From assembly GCF_003315175.1 (NCBI RefSeq), contig NZ_QNRQ01000012.1:75186-139185 (forward strand): DNA of 64,000 bases, given 5' to 3'. The notes beneath the pieces were generated by a model. It was not told where the DNA came from. It saw nothing but the letters and a program-made list of their open reading frames with translations, and did no database searches. The position numbers were made by a program, and so were the translations under genes. The stretch is from Eoetvoesiella caeni. GTDB taxonomy: Bacteria; Pseudomonadota; Gammaproteobacteria; Burkholderiales; Burkholderiaceae_B. Shown piece by piece: positions 9,009 through 17,334 of this stretch (position 1 is the stretch's first letter; each line of letters begins with the position of its first letter).

Positions 9009-10001
9009 TCAGTTCCTCCGCGTCACACCATCAGTGCGTTCAATGCGCACCACGTCACCCCGATCACCGCCCAGGCGCAGTTCAGCCGCACCAAAGAGCC
9101 GATCCACGATGTAGTACGGTGAGCGGAAGCGGTAATTCACCAGTTGGCCGTCGCCTTCAGCGCCGATCACAAAGAGCGGAGGCAACTCTCCTTGCTCGAT
9201 GCCAGCCGGAAACTGGATATAGACCTTCTGCCCATCATCAAAGGCCCGCAGCGGCTTCCAAGGTGGATTACTGCCGCTGACGGCATAGCGGAAACGCAGA
9301 TGTTCCAGCGCCACCCCACTATCAACAGGCGCACCGGCGTGCGCTGCCTGATTCTGGCGCTGCAAGGCCAGCATCTGATCCTTTGGATACTCCCAAGATA
9401 CCGACGCCATCCACGTCTTTTCGGTGGAAGTCAGTTCCAGCAGATAGGTGCGGCGGCTGGTGGTGATGACCAGGTTCGTCTTCAGACCTGACCGAATCGG
9501 CTTGACCAGCACGTTCACGCGCAAGTCAGCGCCGCTGCCGCTGGAGGTGTCCCCAACAATCCAGCGCACGGTGTCACCGGCGGCAACCGTGACCAGTTCC
9601 TCCCCTGGCTGCAGCGCGATCACCGTCACGCGGCCCACGCCGGTATAGACCTGATAGAGTGCTCCGTCGCTATAGGGCCAGACCTGAATGGCATTGACGT
9701 AACCCTCGCGGGTCGGCGCAACGCGAGCCTCGGCATTGGCGCGAGATACCCGCACGGTTTCATCGGCGGGTTCAGGCGTGGACGTGCCGCCCTCCGTACC
9801 CGGCAAGGGTTTCAATTGCGCCGGCAGTGCCAGGGGTTCAGGCACAGCGATCACTTCGACCGGGCTAGGCGGCTCGGGCAGCAGTTCAGCCTGTACCGGC
9901 TCATCGAGCGAGATGGCCGGTGGCGGCTTGCCCTGTGTGGCGCAGCCCGCCAGGGCAAGCAGGGCCAACGGAAAAGCGTAAAAGCGCAAAGACGGCATCA
10001 T
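9009..10001 (-). CDS. trbG: Conjugal transfer lipoprotein TrbG (VirB9 homologue)
   Basis: Periplasmic/outer-membrane subunit of the type IV secretion core complex, 330 aa. A signal peptide with lipobox (LALAGCATQG, Cys about residue 19) suggests membrane anchoring. VirB9 features follow: VWPYSDGALYQVYTGVGRVT and a C-terminal domain with PLFVIGAEGDGQLVNYRF. It overlaps trbF by 4 bp, so the two are probably translationally coupled. Confidence 0.95.
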   Translation of the reverse strand: MMPSLRFYAFPLALLALAGCATQGKPPPAISLDEPVQAELLPEPPSPVEVIAVPEPLALPAQLKPLPGTEGGTSTPEPADETVRVSRANAEARVAPTREGYVNAIQVWPYSDGALYQVYTGVGRVTVIALQPGEELVTVAAGDTVRWIVGDTSSGSGADLRVNVLVKPIRSGLKTNLVITTSRRTYLLELTSTEKTWMASVSWEYPKDQMLALQRQNQAAHAGAPVDSGVALEHLRFRYAVSGSNPPWKPLRAFDDGQKVYIQFPAGIEQGELPPLFVIGAEGDGQLVNYRFRSPYYIVDRLFGAAELRLGGDRGDVVRIERTDGVTRRN

Positions 10002-10702
10002 CGCTGTGCTCCTTCAGAAGAATCAAGTTCACGGCTCCACGACAGGCCATTGACGTAAAGCCCCAGGGGGTTCTTGCGCAAACGCGCTTCGGTGCGCGGC
10101 GGCTGATGCACGATGGACACCACCGCTGTCCAACGCTCCAGACCTGCGGATGCGCCATTGACGTAGCGGCGTTCTGTCCAGCGCACGTTGAAGGACGTGT
10201 CGCTCGCCCGCACGACACTCGTGATCTGCACCGTCACGGACTCTTTGCCAATGCGGGTAAAGGGATCATTCACCCGTGCGTAGTCATTCAGCACAGCGGC
10301 CCCCTTGTCCGTGGTGTAGTCGTAGGCGTCCAGCCAGTTCTGGCGCACCACGACGGGGTCGATGGAGAGCGAGCGCACCAACGTGATGAAGCGGGCAATA
10401 TGGTGGGCGGTTTGTGCATCGTTGGGCCGGTACGGCGAAGCCGCCTCCCCAACGGCCCGCACCTGGCCGGCGTTATCCACCTCCACGACATAGGGCGTGA
10501 CGATGGACTGCATCGAGCGCCACACCAGACCGCTGGCCATGAGCAGCGCCAACAACAGGCAGCCAAAGGCCATCAACCGCCAGTTCCTGGCCTGCACCCG
10601 CGCCGAGCCGATACGGTCGTCCCAGACCTGGGCGGCGGATTGGTAAGGTGTGGCGGGTTGCGGAGATTCGGCATAACGCACCAGCGGTCGTTTGAAACGC
10701 AT
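9998..10702 (-). CDS. trbF: Conjugal transfer protein TrbF (VirB8 homologue)
   Basis: Inner-membrane assembly factor of the type IV secretion system, 234 aa. It has a cytoplasmic N-terminus, one membrane helix around 42-62 (LMAFGCLLLALLMASGLVW) and a periplasmic VirB8-like domain (FITLVRSLSIDPVVVRQNW, SFNVRWTERRYVNG). It overlaps trbG and is separated from trbL by 11 bp in the operon. Confidence 0.94.
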   Translation of the reverse strand: MRFKRPLVRYAESPQPATPYQSAAQVWDDRIGSARVQARNWRLMAFGCLLLALLMASGLVWRSMQSIVTPYVVEVDNAGQVRAVGEAASPYRPNDAQTAHHIARFITLVRSLSIDPVVVRQNWLDAYDYTTDKGAAVLNDYARVNDPFTRIGKESVTVQITSVVRASDTSFNVRWTERRYVNGASAGLERWTAVVSIVHQPPRTEARLRKNPLGLYVNGLSWSRELDSSEGAQR

Positions 10703-10713
10703 GAGGGTTCCCC

Positions 10714-11964
10714 TTATGAATCGGAATCACGCAGGCTTGGGCCTTGGCCCGCGCCGCCGCCATCCCCACCGCGCAGCGCGTGGGCAGTGGTCGTGGCGGC
10801 TTGCGTCAGTTGTTGTCGGCGGTGCAGGCGCTTAGCCCATGCCGGTTGGGCAGGGGCGCTGGCTGTCTCGGTGGACGCTCCACCGGATGCGCTTGCCTCG
10901 GCACCAGAAGCAGGGGTTGCCCCCGCCGCTCCTTTAAGGCCACCACCCGCCGCTGCACCCGTCTGAAAAGCAGACCGGATGCTGCCCGCGCTCGAACCGA
11001 TGGATCGAGCCGCGCCGGAAGCCATGCGGGCGGCGCCCGGAACCATGCGTGCCCCCGCCGCCACCGCCCCACCCACTCCCGTGGCGGCTGCACCGATGGC
11101 AACAGCAGTTCCAACCGCACCCACGGCGGCACCGGCCATGGAGCCTGCGCCCAACTGCGGGCCGCCGGAAACGAGCCCCGTCGCGATGCCCGGCCCGAAG
11201 ATCCCCAACGCCAACAAAGAGAGCGACGCCAGCATGATGACCAGCGCATAGTCGACGGACGGCTCTTCGGGATGTACCTGGAACTCAGAAAACAAGCCGC
11301 TACCAATACCGACAATCACAGCCAGCACCAGCACCTTGACGCCGGAGGACACCACATTGCCCAGTACCTTCTCGGCAAGAAATGAGGTCTTATTCCAGAG
11401 TGCAAAAGGCACCAGCACGAAGCCGGCAAGCGTGGTCAGCTTGAACTCGATCAAGGTCACGAAAAGCTGAATCGCCAGCACGAAGAAACTCAGCACCACC
11501 ACCATCCAGGCGAGAAACATCACCACGATTGGGTCGATATTGGTGAACACCTCGGGAAATCCTGCCATGTCGCCGATTTGTTCCAAAATGGGCGCGGCGG
11601 CATCAATACCAGTTTTCGCCAGCCGTCCCGGCTGCAAGAAGTTGCCCATCGTGAGCGACGAGCCTGAAGCGATCAGGCCCAGCCCAGCGAAAGAACGGAA
11701 CAGGATGCCAGCCAGCACATTGAAGTTGCCGATGATGTAGGCAAATGCCCCGACATAAAGTACCTTGCGCAGCAGCTTGGCGATCACGTCGTCGCCCTGG
11801 CCACTGGCATGATTCATCGCCCAGAACAGGCCGGCCAGCGTCATGTCGATCACGATGAGCGTAGCAGTGAGAAACGCCACATCGCCTTGCAGCAGCCCGA
11901 ACCCCGAGTCGATGTACTGCGCAAAGGTAGCGAGAAAACGGTCGATCACCGCCACGTCATTCAT
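10714..11964 (-). CDS. trbL: Conjugal transfer protein TrbL (VirB6 homologue)
   Basis: Polytopic inner-membrane channel protein, 416 aa. At least six hydrophobic segments lie in the first 260 residues (for example FLTATLIVIDMTLAGLFWAM, VLVLAVIVGIGSGLF). A Gly/Ala-rich region follows (GAAATGVGGAVAAGARM), and the tail is charged and soluble. This architecture is usual for P-type TrbL. It lies between trbJ (16 bp gap) and trbF. Confidence 0.93.
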   Translation of the reverse strand: MNDVAVIDRFLATFAQYIDSGFGLLQGDVAFLTATLIVIDMTLAGLFWAMNHASGQGDDVIAKLLRKVLYVGAFAYIIGNFNVLAGILFRSFAGLGLIASGSSLTMGNFLQPGRLAKTGIDAAAPILEQIGDMAGFPEVFTNIDPIVVMFLAWMVVVLSFFVLAIQLFVTLIEFKLTTLAGFVLVPFALWNKTSFLAEKVLGNVVSSGVKVLVLAVIVGIGSGLFSEFQVHPEEPSVDYALVIMLASLSLLALGIFGPGIATGLVSGGPQLGAGSMAGAAVGAVGTAVAIGAAATGVGGAVAAGARMVPGAARMASGAARSIGSSAGSIRSAFQTGAAAGGGLKGAAGATPASGAEASASGGASTETASAPAQPAWAKRLHRRQQLTQAATTTAHALRGGDGGGAGQGPSLRDSDS

Positions 11965-11980
11965 GGTTCAAGCGCTCCGA

Positions 11981-12721
11981 TCAGTTGCCGTAGAAATTCA
12001 CGGCTTGCGGCGTATACGGCGTGCCGCTGCCCTGAAAGCGCTGGCGCACTTCACGGGCGCGCTCGGTCGCCGCCGCCTGGCGTGCCAGCTCCAATGAGGC
12101 GGCGCGGTCCTGGGTGATCTGAAGCTGTTGCGCCTGGATGTCCTGCTTGGCCTGCAAGGCCAGAAGCTGGTTGGTCGCTTGCATAGCCTGCAACGCGCCT
12201 TGCGCCGACTGGCTTTGATTCACCAGATCGGCCAGCGTGCTTTCATCGTCGCGCAGGTTCTGCGAGGCTTGGGCCTGCACCCGCATGGCGGTATGCAGGC
12301 CATTCAACGTATTCTTCCAGCGCTCACGGGCATCCTGAGCCATGCTGTCGCCGCTCACAGTGGCGGCATACTGGTCGGGATACAAGCGCGCAAACTCCTG
12401 ATCCATATTCGCCACCTCGTAACTGAGCCCTTGCGCCTCGCCGATCAGGCGCTCGGTGGCGGCAAGCGTGGTGCGCAGACGGTTGACGACATTGAAATCC
12501 AGGCTCGCCAGATTGCGGGCCTGATTCATCAACATCTGGGCCTCGTTCTGAAGCTGGTTGATCTGGTTGTTGATCTGCTGCAGTGTACGAACGGCGGTCA
12601 GCGTGTTCTGCGTATAGTTGGATGGGTCAAAGACCGTTTTCCAGGCCCAAGCGGGCGAAGCGGTGAGTAATGACGCCGAAAGAACGGCAGCAAGCGATAC
12701 AGATAGCATGCGAGTTTTCAT
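11981..12721 (-). CDS. trbJ: Conjugal transfer protein TrbJ (VirB5 homologue)
   Basis: Periplasmic minor-pilus protein of 246 aa. A signal peptide ends near ASPAWAW (residue 26); the rest is almost wholly helical and Gln-rich, with coiled-coil character (TLQQINNQINQLQNEAQMLM). VirB5-type proteins sit at the pilus tip and help contact recipients; in RP4-like systems TrbJ is needed for transfer. Its start overlaps the trbE stop by 4 bp. Confidence 0.93.
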   Translation of the reverse strand: MKTRMLSVSLAAVLSASLLTASPAWAWKTVFDPSNYTQNTLTAVRTLQQINNQINQLQNEAQMLMNQARNLASLDFNVVNRLRTTLAATERLIGEAQGLSYEVANMDQEFARLYPDQYAATVSGDSMAQDARERWKNTLNGLHTAMRVQAQASQNLRDDESTLADLVNQSQSAQGALQAMQATNQLLALQAKQDIQAQQLQITQDRAASLELARQAAATERAREVRQRFQGSGTPYTPQAVNFYGN

Positions 12722-15177
12722 AGCAGATTCTCCTGTAGGTGAGAAGCAACGGCAGTGACTGAAGGTGCGAAGCCGGGAAACTCGGGCAACAGGTTGGCGG
12801 CCCAGTCCAGACCGCGATGGCGCAACCAGGCATCCGCAAAGCCAGGTACGCCGGCGTCCAGCAGGATGCGGTCGATGTCGCGCTGATCCTGCGGGGTGGA
12901 TGCCCCCGCAAAGGCCAGCGTGGCCGGCCCGAGGTCAAGATCGAACAGGCGGTTGCCCAGACGCGACTGGTAGTAGTAGTCGCGCTTGGGTTGGGCGGTG
13001 GCCACAATCTCGATCTGTCGGGTGTTCAGGCCGAAGCCTTCATAGATCGTGCGAATCTGCGGCTCCGTTGCCTGCGGGTTGGGCAAGAAGATGCGGCTCG
13101 CGCAGCTTTCGATAATCGCTGGCGCAATGCTCGAATCCTTGATGTCGGCCAGCGACTGCGTAGCAAAGATCACCGAGACATTTTTCTTGCGCAGGGTCTT
13201 CAACCACTGACGGATACGGGCGGCAAAAGACGGTTCATCCAAAAACAGCCATGCCTCATCCAGAATCAGAAGGGTTGGCGCGCCATCAAAGCGTTCGTCA
13301 AACCTTGCGAACAGATAGCGCAGCACCGCCTGCACGGCGGCGGGGCTGTGCATCAGCTCTTCCATCTCGAAGCCCTGCACGTCAGCCATACCCAGCCGGT
13401 CATGGTCAGCGTCCAGCAACTTGCCGTGCGCACCGCCCAGCACATAGGGCGCAAGCGCCTGGCGCAGCGTGTTCGATTGCAGCAGTACGGAAAAGCCCGT
13501 CAACGTGCGCTGCTCCACCGGCGCACCCGCCAGACTCCCCAGCGCCGACCAGATGGCAGCCTTGTCGTCGGGGCTGACGGCCATACCCTCGTGCAGCAAG
13601 CGGCCCTCAATCCATTCCGCCGCCCAGGTGCGGTAGCCTTCATGGTCGATGCGTGCCAGCGGCTGAAAGGCGATCTCGCCATCATTGCCAAGGTCATAGT
13701 GCTCGCCCGCCAGACCTAAAATGGTGGCGCGCATCGAGCGGCCCATGTCAAAAGCGAAGATGCGCGAACCGGGATACCGGCGAAATTGCTTGGCCAGGAC
13801 GGCCAGCAATACCGACTTGCCCATGCCAGTCGGCCCGGCAACCAGGGTATGGCCCACATCGCCAATATGCGTCACCAGCCGGAATGGCGTCGCGCCTTCT
13901 GTGCGCGTGACAATGAGCGGCGGCCCATCCAGATGCTCATTTTTCTGTGGCCCGGCCCACACCGCAGACACTGGCATCATATGGGCCAGATTCAATGTAG
14001 ACACAATGGGTTGCCGCACGTTGGCATAGGCATTGCCGGGAATGGAGGACAACCAGGCATCCACAGCGTTCAAGGTCTCGGGAATCGTCACAAAGCCCCT
14101 GCCCTGAATGACGCGCTCAATCATGCGCAGTTTTTCATCGGCCACGGCGGGGTCGGTGTCCAGCACCGCCACGGTGGTAGTGACATACCCGAAGGCAACT
14201 TGGTCGCTGCCCAACTCCTGCAAGGCGGCGTCCGCATCGGCGGCCTTGTTGCTGGCATCGGTATCAACCAGCGGTGACTCCTGCTGGAAAATCGTTTCCC
14301 GGAGCAGCGCCACAACGTTCTTGCGCTTGGCGAACCATTGACGGCGTAGGCGGCGCAGCTCCTTTTCCGCCTCGGCTTTGTCCATACAGATAAAGCGCGT
14401 ACTCCAGCGATAAGCAAAGCCAAGCCGGTTCAGGTCATCCAAAATGCCCGGCCAGGTGGAAGTCGGAAAGCCTCGCACCGACACCACCCGCAGATGCGCA
14501 TCACCCAGCGTCGGAGCCAGCCCACCCACCAACGCGGAGTCAGTCAGTAGTGCATCAAGGTGAAACGGAACTTCCGGTACGCCGATGCGGTAACGCCGTG
14601 TCGAGATGGTGGAATGCAGGTAGGTCAGCGTCTGGCCGTCACCCAGCCAGGAAATTTCCGGCATCACACCATCGAGCAGATCAAAGACGCGATCCGTTTC
14701 CGCTACGAAGGCAGCCAGCCGTTCGCGCCAGTCCACCCCTTCTGCCGGACGATTCTCATAGAGCATTCCCGCTGCGCGGGCGCGGGATTCCTCGGGCGGG
14801 AGAAACACGAGCGTCAGGTGATAGGCGCTCTCGAAGTGATGCCCGGCCTCTTCGAAGGCAGCACGGCGCTCCTGATCGACCAGCCAGGACAGGCTTTCAG
14901 GAAAGTCCGAATGGGGATAGTCTGCCGCTGGACGACGCTCGGCCTCGATAAAAAGCGCCCAGCCCGACCCCAGACGGCGCAACGCATTATTCAAGCGGGC
15001 AGAAGTCGCGATCAGCTCACCTTGGATGGCGCTATCCAGATCCGGCCCGCGAAAGCATGACGTGCGCTGAAATGATCCATCCTTGTTCAGCACCACACCG
15101 GGCGCGATCAATCCGGCCCAGGGCAGCCAGTCGGCGAGCAATGCGGGGCGCTGACGATATTCGGCAAGGTTCAGCAT
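12718..15177 (-). CDS. trbE: Conjugal transfer ATPase TrbE (VirB4 homologue)
   Basis: Cytoplasmic ATPase that energises pilus assembly and substrate transfer; at 819 aa it has normal family length. The Walker A motif is GPTGMGKSVLLA (around residue 450) and Walker B is TLLILDEAWLFLDEP, followed by LKTLRKKNVSVIFATQSLAD as in VirB4/CagE proteins. It lies in the middle of the trb operon, 12 bp after trbD. Confidence 0.96.
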   Translation of the reverse strand: MLNLAEYRQRPALLADWLPWAGLIAPGVVLNKDGSFQRTSCFRGPDLDSAIQGELIATSARLNNALRRLGSGWALFIEAERRPAADYPHSDFPESLSWLVDQERRAAFEEAGHHFESAYHLTLVFLPPEESRARAAGMLYENRPAEGVDWRERLAAFVAETDRVFDLLDGVMPEISWLGDGQTLTYLHSTISTRRYRIGVPEVPFHLDALLTDSALVGGLAPTLGDAHLRVVSVRGFPTSTWPGILDDLNRLGFAYRWSTRFICMDKAEAEKELRRLRRQWFAKRKNVVALLRETIFQQESPLVDTDASNKAADADAALQELGSDQVAFGYVTTTVAVLDTDPAVADEKLRMIERVIQGRGFVTIPETLNAVDAWLSSIPGNAYANVRQPIVSTLNLAHMMPVSAVWAGPQKNEHLDGPPLIVTRTEGATPFRLVTHIGDVGHTLVAGPTGMGKSVLLAVLAKQFRRYPGSRIFAFDMGRSMRATILGLAGEHYDLGNDGEIAFQPLARIDHEGYRTWAAEWIEGRLLHEGMAVSPDDKAAIWSALGSLAGAPVEQRTLTGFSVLLQSNTLRQALAPYVLGGAHGKLLDADHDRLGMADVQGFEMEELMHSPAAVQAVLRYLFARFDERFDGAPTLLILDEAWLFLDEPSFAARIRQWLKTLRKKNVSVIFATQSLADIKDSSIAPAIIESCASRIFLPNPQATEPQIRTIYEGFGLNTRQIEIVATAQPKRDYYYQSRLGNRLFDLDLGPATLAFAGASTPQDQRDIDRILLDAGVPGFADAWLRHRGLDWAANLLPEFPGFAPSVTAVASHLQENLL

Positions 15178-15189
15178 GGCATCATCTCC

Positions 15190-15474
15190 TCACACATCCA
15201 ACAGCGTTTTATGTTTGATGTGGCGGGCAAAAACCTGCATGAACTGCGGGTCAACACGCGCGCCCCATACCGCCAGGGAATGGCCAACGATCCAGAGCAC
15301 CACACCTGGAATCCATAGTTGCAAGCCCAGCCCCACGGCAGCGGCCAGCGTGCCGTTTGCAATCGCCACGGTACGCGGTGCGCCGCCCATCAAAATCGGT
15401 TCAGTCAGCGAACGATGCAGCGGCACCTCAAACCCAGCGGCGAAGCTGGGAGCGCCTTCGATGTCCGTATTCAT
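15190..15474 (-). CDS. trbD: Conjugal transfer protein TrbD (VirB3 homologue)
   Basis: Small inner-membrane protein of 94 aa that associates with the VirB4-type ATPase during pilus assembly. Residues 40-70 form a hydrophobic hairpin (GTLAAAVGLGLQLWIPGVVL, then WIVGHSLAVWGARVDPQFM), and the family PLHRSLTEPILMGGAPR segment precedes it. It overlaps trbC by 4 bp. Confidence 0.93.
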   Translation of the reverse strand: MNTDIEGAPSFAAGFEVPLHRSLTEPILMGGAPRTVAIANGTLAAAVGLGLQLWIPGVVLWIVGHSLAVWGARVDPQFMQVFARHIKHKTLLDV

Positions 15475-15848
15475 ACGACGGCCCCGCCGGAGAATGAAAA
15501 GAACGACAAAAAGAACGACGATGCGGCAAACGCGATGGACAGGCCGAAGACGATTTGAATCAGCTTGCGAAAGCCGCCGCTGGTGTCACCAAAGGCGAGT
15601 GCCAGACCCGTGGCGATAATGATGATGACAGCCACGATGCGCGCCACCGGCCCCTGTATGGACTCCAGAATGGATTGCAGTGGCCCCTCCCAGGGCATGG
15701 AGGAACCAGCAGCCTGCGCTGCACCAGCCGCCGACATCAGCAGTACGGCCAGCAGCAGCCCTTGCACCACAGGGTGGGCAAGGCGACGCCACCGCGTCAC
15801 AGCGACAAGGGGAACAATGCACATACGGAAGGCATTAACAGACGTCAT
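15471..15848 (-). CDS. trbC: Conjugative pilin TrbC (VirB2 homologue)
   Basis: Major pilus subunit precursor, 125 aa. A long basic leader and signal segment end near AAGAAQA (about residue 46), followed by two hydrophobic helices (VARIVAVIIIIATGLALAFG; IVFGLSIAFAASSFF) separated by a short polar loop, as in VirB2/TrbC. TraF-type peptidases cyclise such pilins in RP4, and a traF homologue is present at 55393-55992. Confidence 0.93.
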   Translation of the reverse strand: MTSVNAFRMCIVPLVAVTRWRRLAHPVVQGLLLAVLLMSAAGAAQAAGSSMPWEGPLQSILESIQGPVARIVAVIIIIATGLALAFGDTSGGFRKLIQIVFGLSIAFAASSFFLSFFSFSGGAVV

Positions 15849-16873
15849 AACGAGTCTCCAGGCAGATCAGAGGATGGAAAAGAAGCAAGCGATGGCTCGG
15901 ACAATGGCGTTTCCAGCGCATCGACCAGTTGGTAGCCCGTGCCGTCAAAGCCGGCCACGCGGGCGATACTTTCGATACGGCGCTTGCGTCCGCGACCAGC
16001 GATGTAGATGACGACATTGACCGCCTCGGCGATCAGAGCGCGCGGTGGGTTCACCGCCACTTCCAGAATCAGTTGCTCCAGGCGTAAGAGCGCACCCACG
16101 GCAGAACCCGCGTGGATGGTGGCGATACCGCCGGGGTGACCCGTACCCCAGACCTTGATGAGATCCAGCGCTTCACCGCCACGCACCTCACCGACCACCA
16201 CACGGTCGGGGCGTAGCCGCATCGTGGCGCGCACGAGTTCCTGCATCGTGATCACACCCATGCGTGTGCGCAGCGGCACATGATCGTTTGCCGTGCATTG
16301 CAGCTCCACCGTGTCTTCGAGCACCAGCACACGGTCGCCCGTAGCGGCGATTTCAGCGAGCAAAGCATTGGCAAGTGTGGTCTTACCCGTGCTGGTGCCA
16401 CCCGCGATCAGGATATTCAGCCGCCCACGGACCGCTCTCACCAGAAAGTCGGCTTGCGCCGTGCTCATCATGCCGTCGGCGATGTAACGGTCCAGCGGAA
16501 TCACGCCCACGGCGCGCTTGCGCAGCGCGAAGGCCGGGCCGGGCGCGGCGGGCGGCAAGATACCCTCGAAGCGTTCGCCGGTTTCGGGCAGTTCGGCGGT
16601 CAGAAGCGGCTGGCCGCGATGCACTTCCGCGCCAACATGCGCAGCGACCAGGCGGATAATCCGCTCGCCATCCGCTTCAGACAGTTCCAGGCCCAGCGGC
16701 GCCCGGCCGGTGGAGAGACGATCCACCCAGAGCGAGCGGTCGGGGTTAAGCATGATTTCCACTACGTCGGGGTCTTCCAGCGCCTCGGCGATCACCGGCC
16801 CCATCGCGGTGCGCAACATCTGAATGCGGCGATTCAGCGCGACGGCAATTGATGATTTCGGAACGGCACTCAT
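15845..16873 (-). CDS. trbB: Conjugal transfer ATPase TrbB (VirB11 homologue)
   Basis: Hexameric secretion traffic ATPase of 342 aa. An N-terminal domain (NRRIQMLRTAMGPVIAEALE, PDVVEIMLNPDRSLWVDR) precedes the RecA-like core with Walker A GGTSTGKTTLANALL, an Asp box region VLVLEDTVELQC, Walker B/His-box elements PDRVVVGEVRGGEALDL and GHPGGIATIHAGSA. First gene of the trb set proper, overlapping trbC and the CopG-like gene by 4 bp each. Confidence 0.96.
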   Translation of the reverse strand: MSAVPKSSIAVALNRRIQMLRTAMGPVIAEALEDPDVVEIMLNPDRSLWVDRLSTGRAPLGLELSEADGERIIRLVAAHVGAEVHRGQPLLTAELPETGERFEGILPPAAPGPAFALRKRAVGVIPLDRYIADGMMSTAQADFLVRAVRGRLNILIAGGTSTGKTTLANALLAEIAATGDRVLVLEDTVELQCTANDHVPLRTRMGVITMQELVRATMRLRPDRVVVGEVRGGEALDLIKVWGTGHPGGIATIHAGSAVGALLRLEQLILEVAVNPPRALIAEAVNVVIYIAGRGRKRRIESIARVAGFDGTGYQLVDALETPLSEPSLASFPSSDLPGDSL

Positions 16874-17334
16874 GACACGCGCTCCTGCTGCTCGAACGCG
16901 GTCGTAGTGTCATCCAGGCGCACAGGGTCGGGGTGCAGTTCCTCCACTACATCGCGCACCAGACTGCGACCGCGCATCAGGTGGCGGCCAAGCTGTTCGA
17001 CGAATTGCTCAAAGCGCGCCTTGCCCTGGGCGCGAGCCGCATCCTGATGGGCTTCGGGAACCGGCGTGCTGACGGTCAGGTAGTAACGCACGAACAGCGC
17101 CAGTGTTTCGATCTGGATGTTTTGGTCACGCTCCAGCCGCTCAAACTGGCGAGATAGCCGATCCAGTCGCTTGGCCATCGCCGCTTCGCGCTGGTCGCCG
17201 GCATCGGGCGAAAGCCAGGACGCCAGCGCCGCCGCCACGATGGATGACTTGGATACGCCTTTCTTGGCGGCCAGCTCATCCAGGCGCTTGGCGTGTTCGG
17301 GATGGATAAAGAGGTTCAGGCGGTAGCGGCTCAT
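16870..17334 (-). CDS. CopG/ribbon-helix-helix family protein
   Basis: Small protein of 154 aa with an N-terminal ribbon-helix-helix (YRLNLFIHPEHAKRLDELAA, KKGVSKSSIVAAALASWL) and a helical C-terminal extension. A gene of this kind is conserved between traG and trbB in Tn4371-type elements, with 4-bp overlaps on both sides. A role as transcriptional autoregulator of the transfer operon, or as an oriT accessory protein, is inferred from fold and place only. Confidence 0.82.
   Translation of the reverse strand: MSRYRLNLFIHPEHAKRLDELAAKKGVSKSSIVAAALASWLSPDAGDQREAAMAKRLDRLSRQFERLERDQNIQIETLALFVRYYLTVSTPVPEAHQDAARAQGKARFEQFVEQLGRHLMRGRSLVRDVVEELHPDPVRLDDTTTAFEQQERVS

Noticed and set aside
14130..14145. 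TTTTTCAT, the known end motif of Tn4371-type elements
   Set aside because: It lies inside trbE on the coding sequence and cannot be an element end; other copies in cargo genes are likewise internal.
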